A stretch of DNA of 64,000 nt, taken from the NCBI RefSeq assembly GCF_000014005.1, contig NC_008009.1, forward strand, positions 62,001 to 126,000, given 5' to 3'. Below the pieces are notes generated by a model. The model was not told the DNA's origin. It saw nothing but the letters and a program-made list of their open reading frames with translations, and did not search any database. Within the stretch, counting starts at the first letter, position 1. The number at the start of each line of letters is the position of its first letter. The position numbers and the translations under genes are program-made. Positions 35,389-43,617 of the stretch are shown piece after piece. The stretch is from Candidatus Koribacter versatilis Ellin345. GTDB taxonomy: Bacteria > Acidobacteriota > Terriglobia > Terriglobales > Acidobacteriaceae.

Positions 35389-35546
35389 TTTTCAGCAGCC
35401 TGTGAAGTCGTGCCCTTTCACTTGTTGTGCTGCAATACAGGTTTTCAGCAAGGCGTGAAGTCGTGCCTTTCACTTCCCGTGCTGCGTAGTGAGGGTTTCA
35501 GCAGCCTGTGAAATCGCGGCCTTTTCACAGGGCGTACTGCTTCACG
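35389..35546. repeat. 52-base tandem repeat, three copies, entering the TauE coding end
   Basis: Copies start at about 35389, 35441 and 35493. Each has GTTTTCAGCA-G-CTGTGAAGTC, GTGCC and CTTTCAC, then a GTGCTGC block. The third copy runs across the TauE stop codon at 35525-35527, so the last codons of that gene may derive from the repeat. Confidence 0.8.
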
Positions 35547-36352
35547 AAGAAGTAAATCGACAGCCCCGCGCCGATGAAGATGACGATCAGCCTAACCTTC
35601 GCGGGCGCGACTTTCTGGGCGAAGTGAGCGCCGAAGTATCCGCCGAAGGCTGCCCCGACGAGCATCACCAGAGCTTGCGGCCAGAATATCGCTTTCGCGA
35701 CGATGAACGCGATTAGCGCTACACCGTTGCAGATGGACGCGAGCATGGTCTTGAAGGCGTTCATGGTGTGGATGCTTTCCATACCCATGAATGCGAATAG
35801 CGCGAGCATGAGAATGCCGGCACCCGCGCCGAAGAAGCCGATGTACACGGCGATGCCGAGTTGCACCAGCGCGGCGCCGGTCATCATGTGCGCACCGCCG
35901 CGCGCCTCGCGTTCGCGTACCCAGCGCGAGATGCGCGAGCTGAACGCGAAGATCACGGTCGCGGAGGCGAGCAGCCACGGAACCATATGGAGGAACGTAA
36001 GCTGCGGCGTCTTGAGTAGGAGGATTGCGCCAATCAGCGCGCCGGCGATGCCGGTGATGACCAGCGAGTAGATCTGCCGCGCGTCGGCCTTGCTGAACTC
36101 GCGACGATACGCGCCCACGCTGGCCAGAGTTCCCGGCCACAACGCGAGCGTGTTGGTGGCGTTGGCGTTCACTGGCGGAACTCCGGTGAAGAGCAGCGCG
36201 GGGAAGCAGAGGAAGCTGCCTCCGCCGGCGACGGAGTTGATGGCGCCGCCGAGAATCGCAACGCCAAACAACATTGCTGCGTGGCCCAACGTCATAAGAA
36301 GAACCAGTGTAGAAGACACGCTCGATTCCCGGAGTGACGCGTCACGCAACAT
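35525..36352 (-). CDS. TauE/SafE family membrane transporter
   Basis: A 275-residue polytopic protein with about eight hydrophobic helices. It opens with the family signature FGVAILGGAINSVAGGGSFL, followed by PALLFTGVPPVNANATNTLA, and the repeat half has GFFGAGAGILMLALFAFMG. Such proteins are proposed exporters of sulfite or organosulfonates, but the substrate here is unknown. The start may be ATG 36352 or ATG 36295. The C-terminus overlaps the last copy of the 52-base tandem repeat. Confidence 0.9.
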   Translation of the reverse strand: MLRDASLRESSVSSTLVLLMTLGHAAMLFGVAILGGAINSVAGGGSFLCFPALLFTGVPPVNANATNTLALWPGTLASVGAYRREFSKADARQIYSLVITGIAGALIGAILLLKTPQLTFLHMVPWLLASATVIFAFSSRISRWVREREARGGAHMMTGAALVQLGIAVYIGFFGAGAGILMLALFAFMGMESIHTMNAFKTMLASICNGVALIAFIVAKAIFWPQALVMLVGAAFGGYFGAHFAQKVAPAKVRLIVIFIGAGLSIYFFVKQYAL

Positions 36353-36432
36353 TGCCAGAGCCGGGACCGAATTGGCGGTGTCTAATCAGGAGAAAGGCGC
36401 AGGCGCAGTGCCTGCGATAGAATCGGTTGGCC

Positions 36433-36954
36433 ATGGCAGAGCCCGAGCAAGACGAACACGTATTTAGCGCGCAGAAGGAACCAGAGAAGCGCAACTGGAC
36501 GCCGATGATTGTCGGCGCGCTGCTGGTGATCGTCGTGGTGGCCGCGATTGCGTTCTTCAATCGCAACAGCAACAAGGGCCAGGTACAGCACGATCCGTAC
36601 GCCGACAAGCTTCCCATCAGCGACATGCAGATGAGCAAGTCGGAGAATTACGTCGGCGCGGCCGTGACCTACGTGGACTTCACCGTCACCAATACGGGCG
36701 ACAAGACTGTGACCGGCGCGCAGGTGCAAGTCACGTTCCGCGATTCGCTTAACCAGAGCGTCGGTTCAGAGACGCTAGCCGCTTCGGTGCTCATTCCCAA
36801 TACGCTCGGTGGATATCCCGACGTTACCGACCTCACGCGCGCCCCGCTCGCGCCGGGAAAGAGCCGCACCATCCGCCTGACGTTCGAGCACGTATCGGCC
36901 GAGTGGAACCAGAATTATCCGGAAGTGAAGCTGGTGAATTTGCAGTACAAATAA
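36433..36954 (+). CDS. Single-pass membrane protein with extracytoplasmic beta domain
   Basis: The 173-residue protein starts at ATG 36433. After a charged N-terminal segment of about 25 residues comes one transmembrane helix ([18 protein letters not shown]), then an extracytoplasmic beta-sandwich. This includes [20 protein letters not shown] and [20 protein letters not shown], resembling FxLYD-type or CARDB-like adhesive folds. The function is not known. It ends 77 bases before the 3' end of the convergent S53 peptidase gene. Confidence 0.75.
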   Translation: MAEPEQDEHVFSAQKEPEKRNWTPMIVGALLVIVVVAAIAFFNRNSNKGQVQHDPYADKLPISDMQMSKSENYVGAAVTYVDFTVTNTGDKTVTGAQVQVTFRDSLNQSVGSETLAASVLIPNTLGGYPDVTDLTRAPLAPGKSRTIRLTFEHVSAEWNQNYPEVKLVNLQYK

Positions 36955-36968
36955 ACTTCGCTGCCAAC

Positions 36969-37013
36969 AAAAAGGGGTTCTCCAGGTCTGGATGGCTCCA
37001 ACCCGAAGAACCC
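36969..37013 (-). terminator. Terminator of the first S53 peptidase gene
   Basis: The arms GGGTTCT (36975-36981) and AGAACCC (37007-37013) pair with a 25-base loop. On the minus strand the stem is followed by five T, 19 bases beyond the stop codon. Confidence 0.65.
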
Positions 37014-37031
37014 GGTCGAGAAAACGTGCGG

Positions 37032-40000
37032 TTAGTCGCGGTGTGCGCGTCCTACCAGGACGACCACCGGATTCGAGGCCGCAGGGCCCCACTCGCCATT
37101 TCCGAGATAGCGTGCCGTGATCACGTTGTGCCCTGCCGGCAACTGGGTTGCGAACAGGAACGTGGTGAAGTTGCCGTTGCCTTGGGTGAGGCCATATGCA
37201 GGCCCAAGTGGCTGCGGAGCCCGCCCGTTGACGGCATCGTAGAACTGCACTTTACCGAACGGCAGAACGATGCTGGAATCACCGCTCAGCGTCGGTTTCA
37301 CAATGACGGCCAACTCGCTGGTGGCGCCCGCGCGCACCTCAGAGGCATCCGCGGACAGTGTTATAGCGGGGGTTGCAGGGTTTACGGTGGTCTCGATATT
37401 ACCGCTGGCACTGGGCGCGTAATTTGCATCGCCCGAGTACGACGCGAGCAATTCACTGGTTCCAACGTTCAGGAACTTCGACCAGGGCACCACGAAGCTT
37501 GCTTTACCGTTGGTGAGCGCCACCGGTCCAGCGATGATCGAGTTGTACATGCTGACGAGCGTGACTGTGCCCGTGAGCGCTGCACCTCCCGACTTCTGAG
37601 GCGCCACCGAAACCGTGAAGGTGTCTGTGCCGCCGACCGTGAGAGTTGGGTTCGACTGCGAGATCTGCGTCACTGTGGCCGCTCCCTTCGCGGAATTCAC
37701 GGTGAGGAAGAACTGCGAAGAGCGGAATTCGTCGGGCGCGACCGGGAAGAAGTTTTTGTCGCCCGAGTAGCTCAAACGAATGATGTGAGTTCCGGTCGTG
37801 GTGAAGGCGTGCACAAATTCTGCCTGCACCGCGTCTGATGGAACGTTTGTTGCGAGTGCGATCGGACCACTGATGGCTGCGCCATTGTCATAGACCTGAA
37901 CCGTACCCGACGGGCGAGAGGATCCGGGGGCGAGCACGCTGATGTAGAACGTCAGCGGTGCTCCAACGGCAACGGTTTGGAGATCGGAGCTGATGCGCGT
38001 AAGACCGACGTAGCCTCGCGCCACCGATATCGATGCGGCATGCGGAGAGGACGAGGCGTGGAAACTGGTGTCGCCCGAGTAGGTCGCGCCGAACGAGTGC
38101 GTGCCTACGGACAACGTTTGTGAAACCAGGGAATCCAGGGTCACGAAGACATTGCCCGCGGTGATGGTCGCAGTGCCCGCGTTCTTGCCGTCGACCGTGA
38201 TGGTCACCGATCCTGTCGCTTGTCCTTGCCCGGAGAGGCCCTGAACGTTGATCTGGAGCGCGGCTTCCGTCCCGAAAGTGATCGGTCCCGTCGTCGGCAG
38301 GTACTGGCCCACGAGGTTCACGTTGTAAGGAATGACTGTGATCTTGCTGTCCTCCGGCGTGATATCGATCGGAATGGGGTTGGAGGTGCTCTGGCTATAG
38401 GTGCCGTCGCCGCCATAGTGCGCGGTCAACAGGTAGTGGCCAGCCGGCAGACTTGCGACCGGACCGGAGAATGCACCGTGCGTCAGAGGCACGCTCGTCG
38501 GGTAGCGGTTCGAACCTGCCTCGAGTGCAACAGCTCCCGTGGGCGCGCTCGACGCTCGCGACGCATGAACGCGAATGTTGAGATCGATGGGTTGTCCGTG
38601 CTGCGCTTTGAAGCGTGAAGCCCAAAGGAAGGTTTCGGTGAGGTGCTTCCTGCCGGTGTTCCAATTCGCGGCCAGGTTTGCGGCACTGACCGAGCCGAGT
38701 CCGGTGGTCAAGTCGTACCCGGTGCCGGCGTTGAACCCGGTGAGGTTGGGCACGCCGTTGTTGCCGGAGGTGACGTCATTGAAGATGCATTGGCTGGTGT
38801 GCGTGGGATCCACCCTCTGCGACGCGTTGCAGTTCGCGGCTTGCTCGGCGGCAGCGAGTTGGTAGAAGGTGTAGTTTGCCTGGCCCTGGTATTGTCCGTT
38901 CTTTTGTTCCACAAGGGCGAGGATGCCGGCCATGGAGGGAGAAGCGGCGGAGGTCCCACCAACGACGACGGCGTTCGTCAGGACGATCTTTCCATTCACA
39001 GTCGTGGTCTGGCAACTGCCTTCGACGCACAGCAGGTAGCCATCGTGTCCACCGGCGGCTGCCAGCGAGACATCAGGCAGATCACGGACGCCGTCGTTTG
39101 GAACGCCGACGCCGGTTTGCCAGGCAGGTTTCGGGTAACCGGCGTTGCAGGTGAAGTTGAACCGGCTGCCGTTCTGGGTTACATCCGAACAGTTGCTGGG
39201 ACCGCCGCTGCTCGAGTAATTGATGTACTGCGAACAGGAAGTGCTGGTGCGCGGATCGCAGGTCTCGTTCCAGGTAACTTCGGGAATGTATCCCAGGACA
39301 GAGGCTTGGTCGGCTGCATTGTTCGCCGACCAGTAGGTGGAGTCGTTTCCGTTCTCGTTGAGCTCGGTGCCTCCCACAGCAACGTTGTATGGGGTGGAAG
39401 CGAGCCCGCTCACCATTTTGCCGTATTGTTCGGGCAAGAAGTACGCGGCAGGATCGCAGCCGGCAGCACCGTTATCGCCCGAGCTCACGAAGGCAGTAAT
39501 GCCCTCAGCAGCGGCTTGCTGCCACAACGACGAATAAAACGCATTGCCGCTTGGACCGAGAAACGCTTCGCACTGTCCATAGCTAGTACTCATGATGGGC
39601 GCGATACGGTGGTCGACGATGTATGCCGCCGAGAGATCCACGCCGTCTGTAGAGGCCGTCGAGCTGGAAGTGACGAACTTCAGTTTTGCACCCGGCGCCG
39701 AGGCGCCTGCCCACTCCAGGTCGAGGTCGGCCTCGAGTTCGTCCGGGGTGATTCCCGGGTCCGTACCGTTGATGAGGACTTCAGGATCGTTTTCCGAAAG
39801 CCCGAAGATCTGGCGGAAGGAATGTACGTCGGACAATTCGATGTTGGTTCGTCCCACGATTGCAATCGACACTCCGCGACCGTTGTTGCCGTCCGTGAGC
39901 AGAGGCGTTTCGTCGTAAATCTTCTGCAAGTCTCCGGGTGCGAGGAAATGGAATGAGCCATTCCCGGTTGTGAGGGTGTAGGAGGGATCTACCGTCAGCT

Positions 40001-40703
40001 TGCCTTTGCTGTCAGGTACGACTCCCGCGACAGGCTGCAATTTCCCGCTCGTGCCTCTCGACACCAGGACGCCGTGCGAAGTGAAGGAACGCTTCTGGAA
40101 GTTGTTCAGCGAGAGCACGCCGCGCACCACTGACGACAGCGCGCGCGGCAGCGAGACATCTGACGCATTCGCGAAGTAATCCTTACCGTTGAGGTGGTAC
40201 TTGTGAATCTCGGTATTGAATGCGGTCCTGACTTGGGCTGCAGTTCCGGCGACCTCGATCCACTGCCGGCCGGCCGCAACCTCAGAAATCTTGAAGCCGT
40301 GTGACTGCAGCCAGTCGGTGACCTTCTGCATGTCGGCGTCGGTGGGGCCGAATTTCTGCGCGTACTGCTCAGGCGTGAGCCACTGGTGATAGTTCTTCGA
40401 ATCAGTGTTCTGTAAATCGTCGAGATAAAGTTTCAACGCATCGCTTTGTTTGGCGCTGGGCTGGAGCAAGACCAGAATGCGATCCAGCGAAAGGTTGGAA
40501 TCCACCGCTCCGGCGTCGCGGGCGGCCTTTGTCCATGCCGGCGAACTGCTATGTAAGGTAATGCGATCGGTCTCTAAAATTGGAGATTGAATGCGGGATG
40601 GATTTGGAGCGGTTTGTGCGGAGGAGGCGATGGAGAGAACAGTTGCGAGCAAGCAGGGGACGAGACTATGCCGGATTTTCGGCAGGGATACTCCAAGACG
40701 CAT
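37032..40703 (-). CDS. Secreted S53 (pro-kumamolisin) serine peptidase with Ig-like tail
   Basis: The 1223-residue protein has a signal peptide, then a prodomain (about 60-200, with HQWLTPEQYAQKFGPTDADM) and a sedolisin domain at about 230-690. The catalytic triad is visible: Glu324 and Asp328 in ELEADLDLEWAGASAPG, oxyanion Asp410 in SSGDNGAAGCD, and nucleophile Ser585 in GGTSAASPSMAG. The remaining 500 residues are about five Ig-like beta repeats with GDGTYSQSTS, YSGDTSFHAS and YSGDKNFFPV signatures. Sedolisins act at acidic pH and digest proteins outside the cell, which fits an acidophilic soil organism. The start is ATG 40703. A paralogue lies at 47913-52349. Confidence 0.93.
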   Translation of the reverse strand: MRLGVSLPKIRHSLVPCLLATVLSIASSAQTAPNPSRIQSPILETDRITLHSSSPAWTKAARDAGAVDSNLSLDRILVLLQPSAKQSDALKLYLDDLQNTDSKNYHQWLTPEQYAQKFGPTDADMQKVTDWLQSHGFKISEVAAGRQWIEVAGTAAQVRTAFNTEIHKYHLNGKDYFANASDVSLPRALSSVVRGVLSLNNFQKRSFTSHGVLVSRGTSGKLQPVAGVVPDSKGKLTVDPSYTLTTGNGSFHFLAPGDLQKIYDETPLLTDGNNGRGVSIAIVGRTNIELSDVHSFRQIFGLSENDPEVLINGTDPGITPDELEADLDLEWAGASAPGAKLKFVTSSSTASTDGVDLSAAYIVDHRIAPIMSTSYGQCEAFLGPSGNAFYSSLWQQAAAEGITAFVSSGDNGAAGCDPAAYFLPEQYGKMVSGLASTPYNVAVGGTELNENGNDSTYWSANNAADQASVLGYIPEVTWNETCDPRTSTSCSQYINYSSSGGPSNCSDVTQNGSRFNFTCNAGYPKPAWQTGVGVPNDGVRDLPDVSLAAAGGHDGYLLCVEGSCQTTTVNGKIVLTNAVVVGGTSAASPSMAGILALVEQKNGQYQGQANYTFYQLAAAEQAANCNASQRVDPTHTSQCIFNDVTSGNNGVPNLTGFNAGTGYDLTTGLGSVSAANLAANWNTGRKHLTETFLWASRFKAQHGQPIDLNIRVHASRASSAPTGAVALEAGSNRYPTSVPLTHGAFSGPVASLPAGHYLLTAHYGGDGTYSQSTSNPIPIDITPEDSKITVIPYNVNLVGQYLPTTGPITFGTEAALQINVQGLSGQGQATGSVTITVDGKNAGTATITAGNVFVTLDSLVSQTLSVGTHSFGATYSGDTSFHASSSPHAASISVARGYVGLTRISSDLQTVAVGAPLTFYISVLAPGSSRPSGTVQVYDNGAAISGPIALATNVPSDAVQAEFVHAFTTTGTHIIRLSYSGDKNFFPVAPDEFRSSQFFLTVNSAKGAATVTQISQSNPTLTVGGTDTFTVSVAPQKSGGAALTGTVTLVSMYNSIIAGPVALTNGKASFVVPWSKFLNVGTSELLASYSGDANYAPSASGNIETTVNPATPAITLSADASEVRAGATSELAVIVKPTLSGDSSIVLPFGKVQFYDAVNGRAPQPLGPAYGLTQGNGNFTTFLFATQLPAGHNVITARYLGNGEWGPAASNPVVVLVGRAHRD

Positions 40704-40963
40704 GATTTGAGGTCCTTTTAGTGTTTTGGTATTTCGGTAATGCGGGAAGTCATTCGAGCGGTGGGACCCACAATCCGAGTTGCGGAGGAGTCTAGCAGTC
40801 GAGAAACAACATCACAACGCGATATACCTGCAAGTTACAACGAGTGGGGATGAACGACTACAGAGCAGAGACGAACGACGAGCGTGAGTGCAGAATTCAT
40901 TGCCGGTTGTGTTGCGATTCGGTTCAGGAGCGATGACTACGATGCGCGTGCTACGCTTTCCTT

Positions 40964-42016
40964 GTGAGTGATGCAGCCAAACAGGTGCGCTTGACCGAGA
41001 CGGTCAAGGCCGCGGGTTGAGCGTCGAAGCTTAGTCCGGCGGTGCTGGACTCGGTGCTTGGGAAATTAGCCCGGCAACAGGACGCCAACGTACTAGTCGG
41101 CTTCGACAAAGCCGACGACGCCGGCGTGTATCTGCTCACGCCCGAGCTCGCGATGGTGCAAACAGTGGACTTCTTCACGCCCATCGTTGACGACCCGTAC
41201 ACCTTCGGCCAGATCGCCGCGACCAACGCTCTGAGCGACGTCTACGCGATGGGCGGAAAACCGGTGAGCGCGCTGGCCATGGTTTGCTTCCCCGACAAGG
41301 GCGATCCCGAGGTGCTGGAGCGCATCCTCGCGGGCGGATTGTCGAAGATGATCGAGGCCAACTGTACCGTCATCGGCGGGCACTCGATTCGCGACGAAGA
41401 GATCAAGTTCGGTTACGCGGTGACGGGAACAATCCATCCGCAGAAGGTGCTGAAGAATGCCGGCGCGGTTGCAGGCGATGCGCTGCTCTTCACCAAGTCG
41501 CTGGGGACGGGCGTGATCTCGACGGCGATTAAGCGCGGCAAGGCCGAGCCGGAGTGGATCGCCGCGGCAGAGCGCTCGATGACCACCCTGAATAAACTCG
41601 CAGCCGAGGTGATTGCCGCCGGTGATTACGCGGTGCACGGCATGACCGACATCACTGGCTTCGGCATGATCGGGCACGGGCGCGAGATGGCGCTGGGTAG
41701 CGGCGTCACGCTGCGTATCCGCGCGGCAGATGTACCGGTATTGCCCGGCGCGCTGGAGTGCGTGCGGTTGGGATTTGTTCCCGGCGGCCTCAACAACAAC
41801 CGCGACTTCGCGGAGTGCCTGGTGACCTACGCCGACGACGTCCCGCACGAATTGCGGACGATTCTTTACGATCCCCAAACGGCAGGCGGCCTCCTGATTT
41901 CCGTGTCGGAGGCGGACGCAAAACGGTTACTCAGGGCAATGCAGAACGCAGGCGTGCCAGCGGTGCGCATCGGCGAAGTAATCGCGGCGGAGAAGCCGGG
42001 GATCGACGTTTGCTGA
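40964..42016 (+). CDS. selD: Selenide, water dikinase with in-frame UGA (selenocysteine)
   Basis: SelD makes selenophosphate from selenide and ATP. The 350-residue product begins at GTG 40964 (MSDAAKQVRLTETVKAAG), and codon 19, TGA at 41018-41020, stands exactly where SelD has its catalytic Cys or Sec (G-U-ASKLSP). Downstream codons match the family without a break: QDANVLVGFDKADDAGVYLL, VDFFTPIVDDPYTFGQIAAT, GGHSIRDEEIKFGYAVTG, MTDITGFGMIGHG and the closing DPQTAGGLLISV. A conventional annotation would start at 41042 and lose this residue. The UGA is followed by a SECIS-like hairpin. No selA, selB or selC is nearby. It lies divergent from the S53 gene. Confidence 0.95.
41018..41060 (+). promoter_or_regulatory. 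Selenocysteine UGA and probable bacterial SECIS hairpin
   Basis: Downstream of the TGA, AGTCC (41033-41037) pairs perfectly with GGACT (41047-41051) around the loop GGCGGTGCT. An outer stem AAGC (41027-41030) pairs with GCTT (41056-41059). The apical loop starts 17 bases after the UGA and carries G residues at its 5' side, which is the geometry of bacterial SECIS elements recognised by SelB. Confidence 0.75.
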
Positions 42017-42111
42017 CGCTTTCGCAGGTTCGGGTATCACCCTTGTATCAAAGACGCTGGAGTTGATTTTCAACACCGACGAGCTGTGCACCTTCAACTC
42101 CGGAGAACTGC

Positions 42112-43413
42112 TTGCCTATTCGCTCTCTCGCGCTACGCGCTCTTACACTCTGGTGCTTGATCGTGCTGCTGTGCGCGCCCGGCGCCTACGCGTACTCGGT
42201 TCTTACTCACCAGGCAATCATTGATCTGGCATGGGACGATTCGATTCGCCCATTTCTCTTGAGCCGGTATCCGAACGCGACAGCAGAACAACTTCAGGTT
42301 GCGCATGCCTATGCCTACGGTGGGTGCGCGATCCAGGACATGGGGTACTACCCATTCGGGCACACCTTCTTCAGTGATCTCACTCACTATGTGCGTGCCG
42401 GAGATTTTGTCGCCAGCCTGTTCCGGAACGCGCAGAACTTGAATGATTTGGCTTTCGCCGCGGGCGCGCTTTCTCACTACCTCGGCGATTCTTTCGGCCA
42501 CTCCATCGCCACGAACCAGGCCACACCCATCGAGTTCCCAGACCTGGGCGCGCGGTATGGGACTGTGGTGACGTACGAGCAGGACCCGCATGCGCACGTT
42601 CGCACTGAGTTCGGCTTCGATATCGAGCAAGTCTCGAAGCAGCGGTTCGCGCCGCACTCGTACCTCGTACACATCGGGCTGCTGATACCACGTCCTTTGC
42701 TGGAGAAGGCGTTCTTCGAGACTTACGGCATGCCGCTCCACACCCTGCTCGGCGAAGAGGGGCCGTCGATGCGGAGCTACCGGTCGGCGGTACGCAGTTT
42801 CATACCATTCTTCGCGCGCGGCGAGGTGGTGCTGCATCGGCACGAGTTTCTGCAGGAGCAGCCGAGTCCGGAGTTCTCCACGTATTCCGAGGAATCGGAG
42901 CATGCCGACTTTCGAAACCACTCGCCGCAGGGGTACCGGAACCCTGGATTTGTCGGGCATCTGTCGGCGGCGATCGTCTGGATCGTGCCTAAGAGGGGTC
43001 CGGCTGCAATGCTGGCAATCAAAATCCCCAGCCACGAGTCGCAGGAGCTTTATGCGAAGAGCATGACTACGACACTGGAGCATCTGCACAAGCACCTCGG
43101 GGACCTCGGGCACGGAGAGGTCACGACCTTTGCGCTGGCAGACCGCGATCTTGACACCGGAGCGAGAACAAAGCCAGGTGGCTACGCGCGCACGGACGCG
43201 ACCTACGCCAAGCTCCTGCACGACGTGGTGACCCGGCCGCAAATGACGATCCCACTGGGATTGAAAGAAGATGTTCTCGCATACTATGCGGACCTGAATG
43301 CGCCGATTACGACCAAACAGAACCCGAAGCAATGGGCGCAGGTGCAGCAGGAACTGGAGCATTTCCGGACCATGAAAAGCACCAGCCAGGTTCTGATTCC
43401 GAGCGAGCCGTAA
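42112..43413 (+). CDS. Zinc-dependent phospholipase C-like secreted protein
   Basis: A 433-residue exported protein starts at TTG 42112 with signal peptide LTLWCLIVLLCAPGAYAYS. The mature part opens YSVLTHQAIIDLAWDDSI and has a His-rich core, including FGHTFFSDLTHYVRAGDFV and AAGALSHYLGDSFGHSIATN. This matches the zinc phospholipase C / S1-P1 nuclease helical fold, whose metal cluster uses the mature N-terminal residue plus several His and Asp. Additional His residues occur to about residue 330. It might hydrolyse lipids or nucleic acids outside the cell. It lies 95 bases after selD but shares no obvious function with it. Confidence 0.82.
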   Translation: MPIRSLALRALTLWCLIVLLCAPGAYAYSVLTHQAIIDLAWDDSIRPFLLSRYPNATAEQLQVAHAYAYGGCAIQDMGYYPFGHTFFSDLTHYVRAGDFVASLFRNAQNLNDLAFAAGALSHYLGDSFGHSIATNQATPIEFPDLGARYGTVVTYEQDPHAHVRTEFGFDIEQVSKQRFAPHSYLVHIGLLIPRPLLEKAFFETYGMPLHTLLGEEGPSMRSYRSAVRSFIPFFARGEVVLHRHEFLQEQPSPEFSTYSEESEHADFRNHSPQGYRNPGFVGHLSAAIVWIVPKRGPAAMLAIKIPSHESQELYAKSMTTTLEHLHKHLGDLGHGEVTTFALADRDLDTGARTKPGGYARTDATYAKLLHDVVTRPQMTIPLGLKEDVLAYYADLNAPITTKQNPKQWAQVQQELEHFRTMKSTSQVLIPSEP

Positions 43414-43617
43414 ATCTGCCGCTGAAACCCGCGCGGCACGCCCGTTCTCAGCTTGTCCGTATTCGGACGCTCGCTCGCGCCGCTGGACATGCAAGCGTGA
43501 TTCCTAATTGCGATCGAGGTGCTAAGTACCTCAATTTCAGCGCCCTCCCGATTTGGTAGTGGCACGACACTTGCACCTTCCTTCTACGATTCTGTCGGCC
43601 TAATCTTCGAGGTTGGT

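Noticed and set aside
38643-39956. 437-codon plus-strand frame inside the first S53 gene
   Set aside because: It lies antisense to the catalytic domain, whose motifs are exact, and shows none of its own.
41042-42016. Start of selD at GTG 41042
   Set aside because: It removes the catalytic Cys/Sec position and 26 residues that match SelD. The upstream frame is open except for the UGA.
42133-43494. 453-codon minus-strand frame across the phospholipase-like gene
   Set aside because: The product is Arg/Val-rich without motifs, whereas the plus strand has a signal peptide and metal ligands.
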